Position numbers and translations under genes: made by a program. 13,236 nucleotides of DNA from Candidatus Ulvibacter alkanivorans. Its GTDB lineage: Bacteria; Bacteroidota; Bacteroidia; Flavobacteriales; Flavobacteriaceae. Where the stretch lies: positions 1 to 13,236 of the forward strand of contig NZ_QOLC01000016.1 in the NCBI RefSeq assembly GCF_003333325.1. The letters run 5' to 3'. Within the stretch, counting starts at the first letter, position 1; each line of letters starts with the position of its first letter. Below are positions 13,206 to 13,236 of the stretch, piece after piece. The notes under the pieces are model-generated. The model was not told the origin of the DNA. It ran no database searches and saw nothing but the letters and a program-made list of their open reading frames with translations.

Positions 13206-13236
13206 TGCTATCGACTTAAAGTTTGTTTTTAGTTAA

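Noticed and set aside
1..13236. Mobile elements, CRISPR arrays, tRNA genes or phage genes
   Set aside because: No transposase, integrase, regular spacer-repeat pattern, tRNA-like fold or abrupt composition change was seen; the hairpins present are terminators.

Overview
The window looks like a conserved chromosomal segment from a marine-type member of the Flavobacteriaceae (Bacteroidota). Four things point there. Several genes are preceded by the flavobacterial -7 promoter box TAnnTTTG. Shine-Dalgarno sequences are mostly absent and A-rich stretches sit before the start codons. Outer-membrane signal peptides are cleaved before Gln. The gene set (tsf, pyrH, frr, a DUF5686-type barrel, an MMPL transporter, asnS, rpoN, a porin-family barrel, exbD-exbD-X-exbB) is, to my knowledge, a familiar flavobacterial neighbourhood. 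No mobile element, CRISPR array, tRNA or rRNA is visible, and no gene-free gap exceeds about 150 bases.

Left part (1-2560): the translation and nucleotide block tsf (EF-Ts), pyrH (UMP kinase) and frr (ribosome recycling factor), all on the plus strand. rpsB is expected just upstream, outside the window. Strong hairpin terminators lie before tsf, after tsf and after frr. pyrH and frr each have an exact TAnnTTTG box, so they look like separate transcription units. The frr start belongs at 1953, not at the upstream GTG.

Middle (2583-10036, plus strand): a signal-peptide-bearing outer-membrane barrel related to the C-terminal half of DUF5686 proteins; a 12-TM MMPL/RND-type transporter with its own promoter; asparaginyl-tRNA synthetase; then rpoN (sigma-54), overlapping by one base (TAATG) a small membrane protein. 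That protein keeps a recognisable but altered PAP2 phosphatase signature.

Right part (10031-13205, minus strand): a porin-family (PorT-like) barrel whose stop codon interlocks with that of the convergent PAP2-like gene. Beyond a strong shared terminator lies a four-gene operon read leftwards: exbB-like, an uncharacterised four-TM protein, and two different exbD genes, one with a periplasmic CxxC segment. This operon probably encodes a proton-driven ExbB/ExbD motor with one unknown subunit and no TonB in view.

Most of the window is housekeeping. The parts with the most room for new biology are the exb operon with its unknown four-TM protein and CxxC-bearing ExbD, the degenerate PAP2-like protein coupled to rpoN, the asymmetric proton-relay motif of the MMPL transporter, and several compact regulatory arrangements (terminator/promoter overlaps, a 12-bp direct repeat, overlapping mini-ORFs at start codons).
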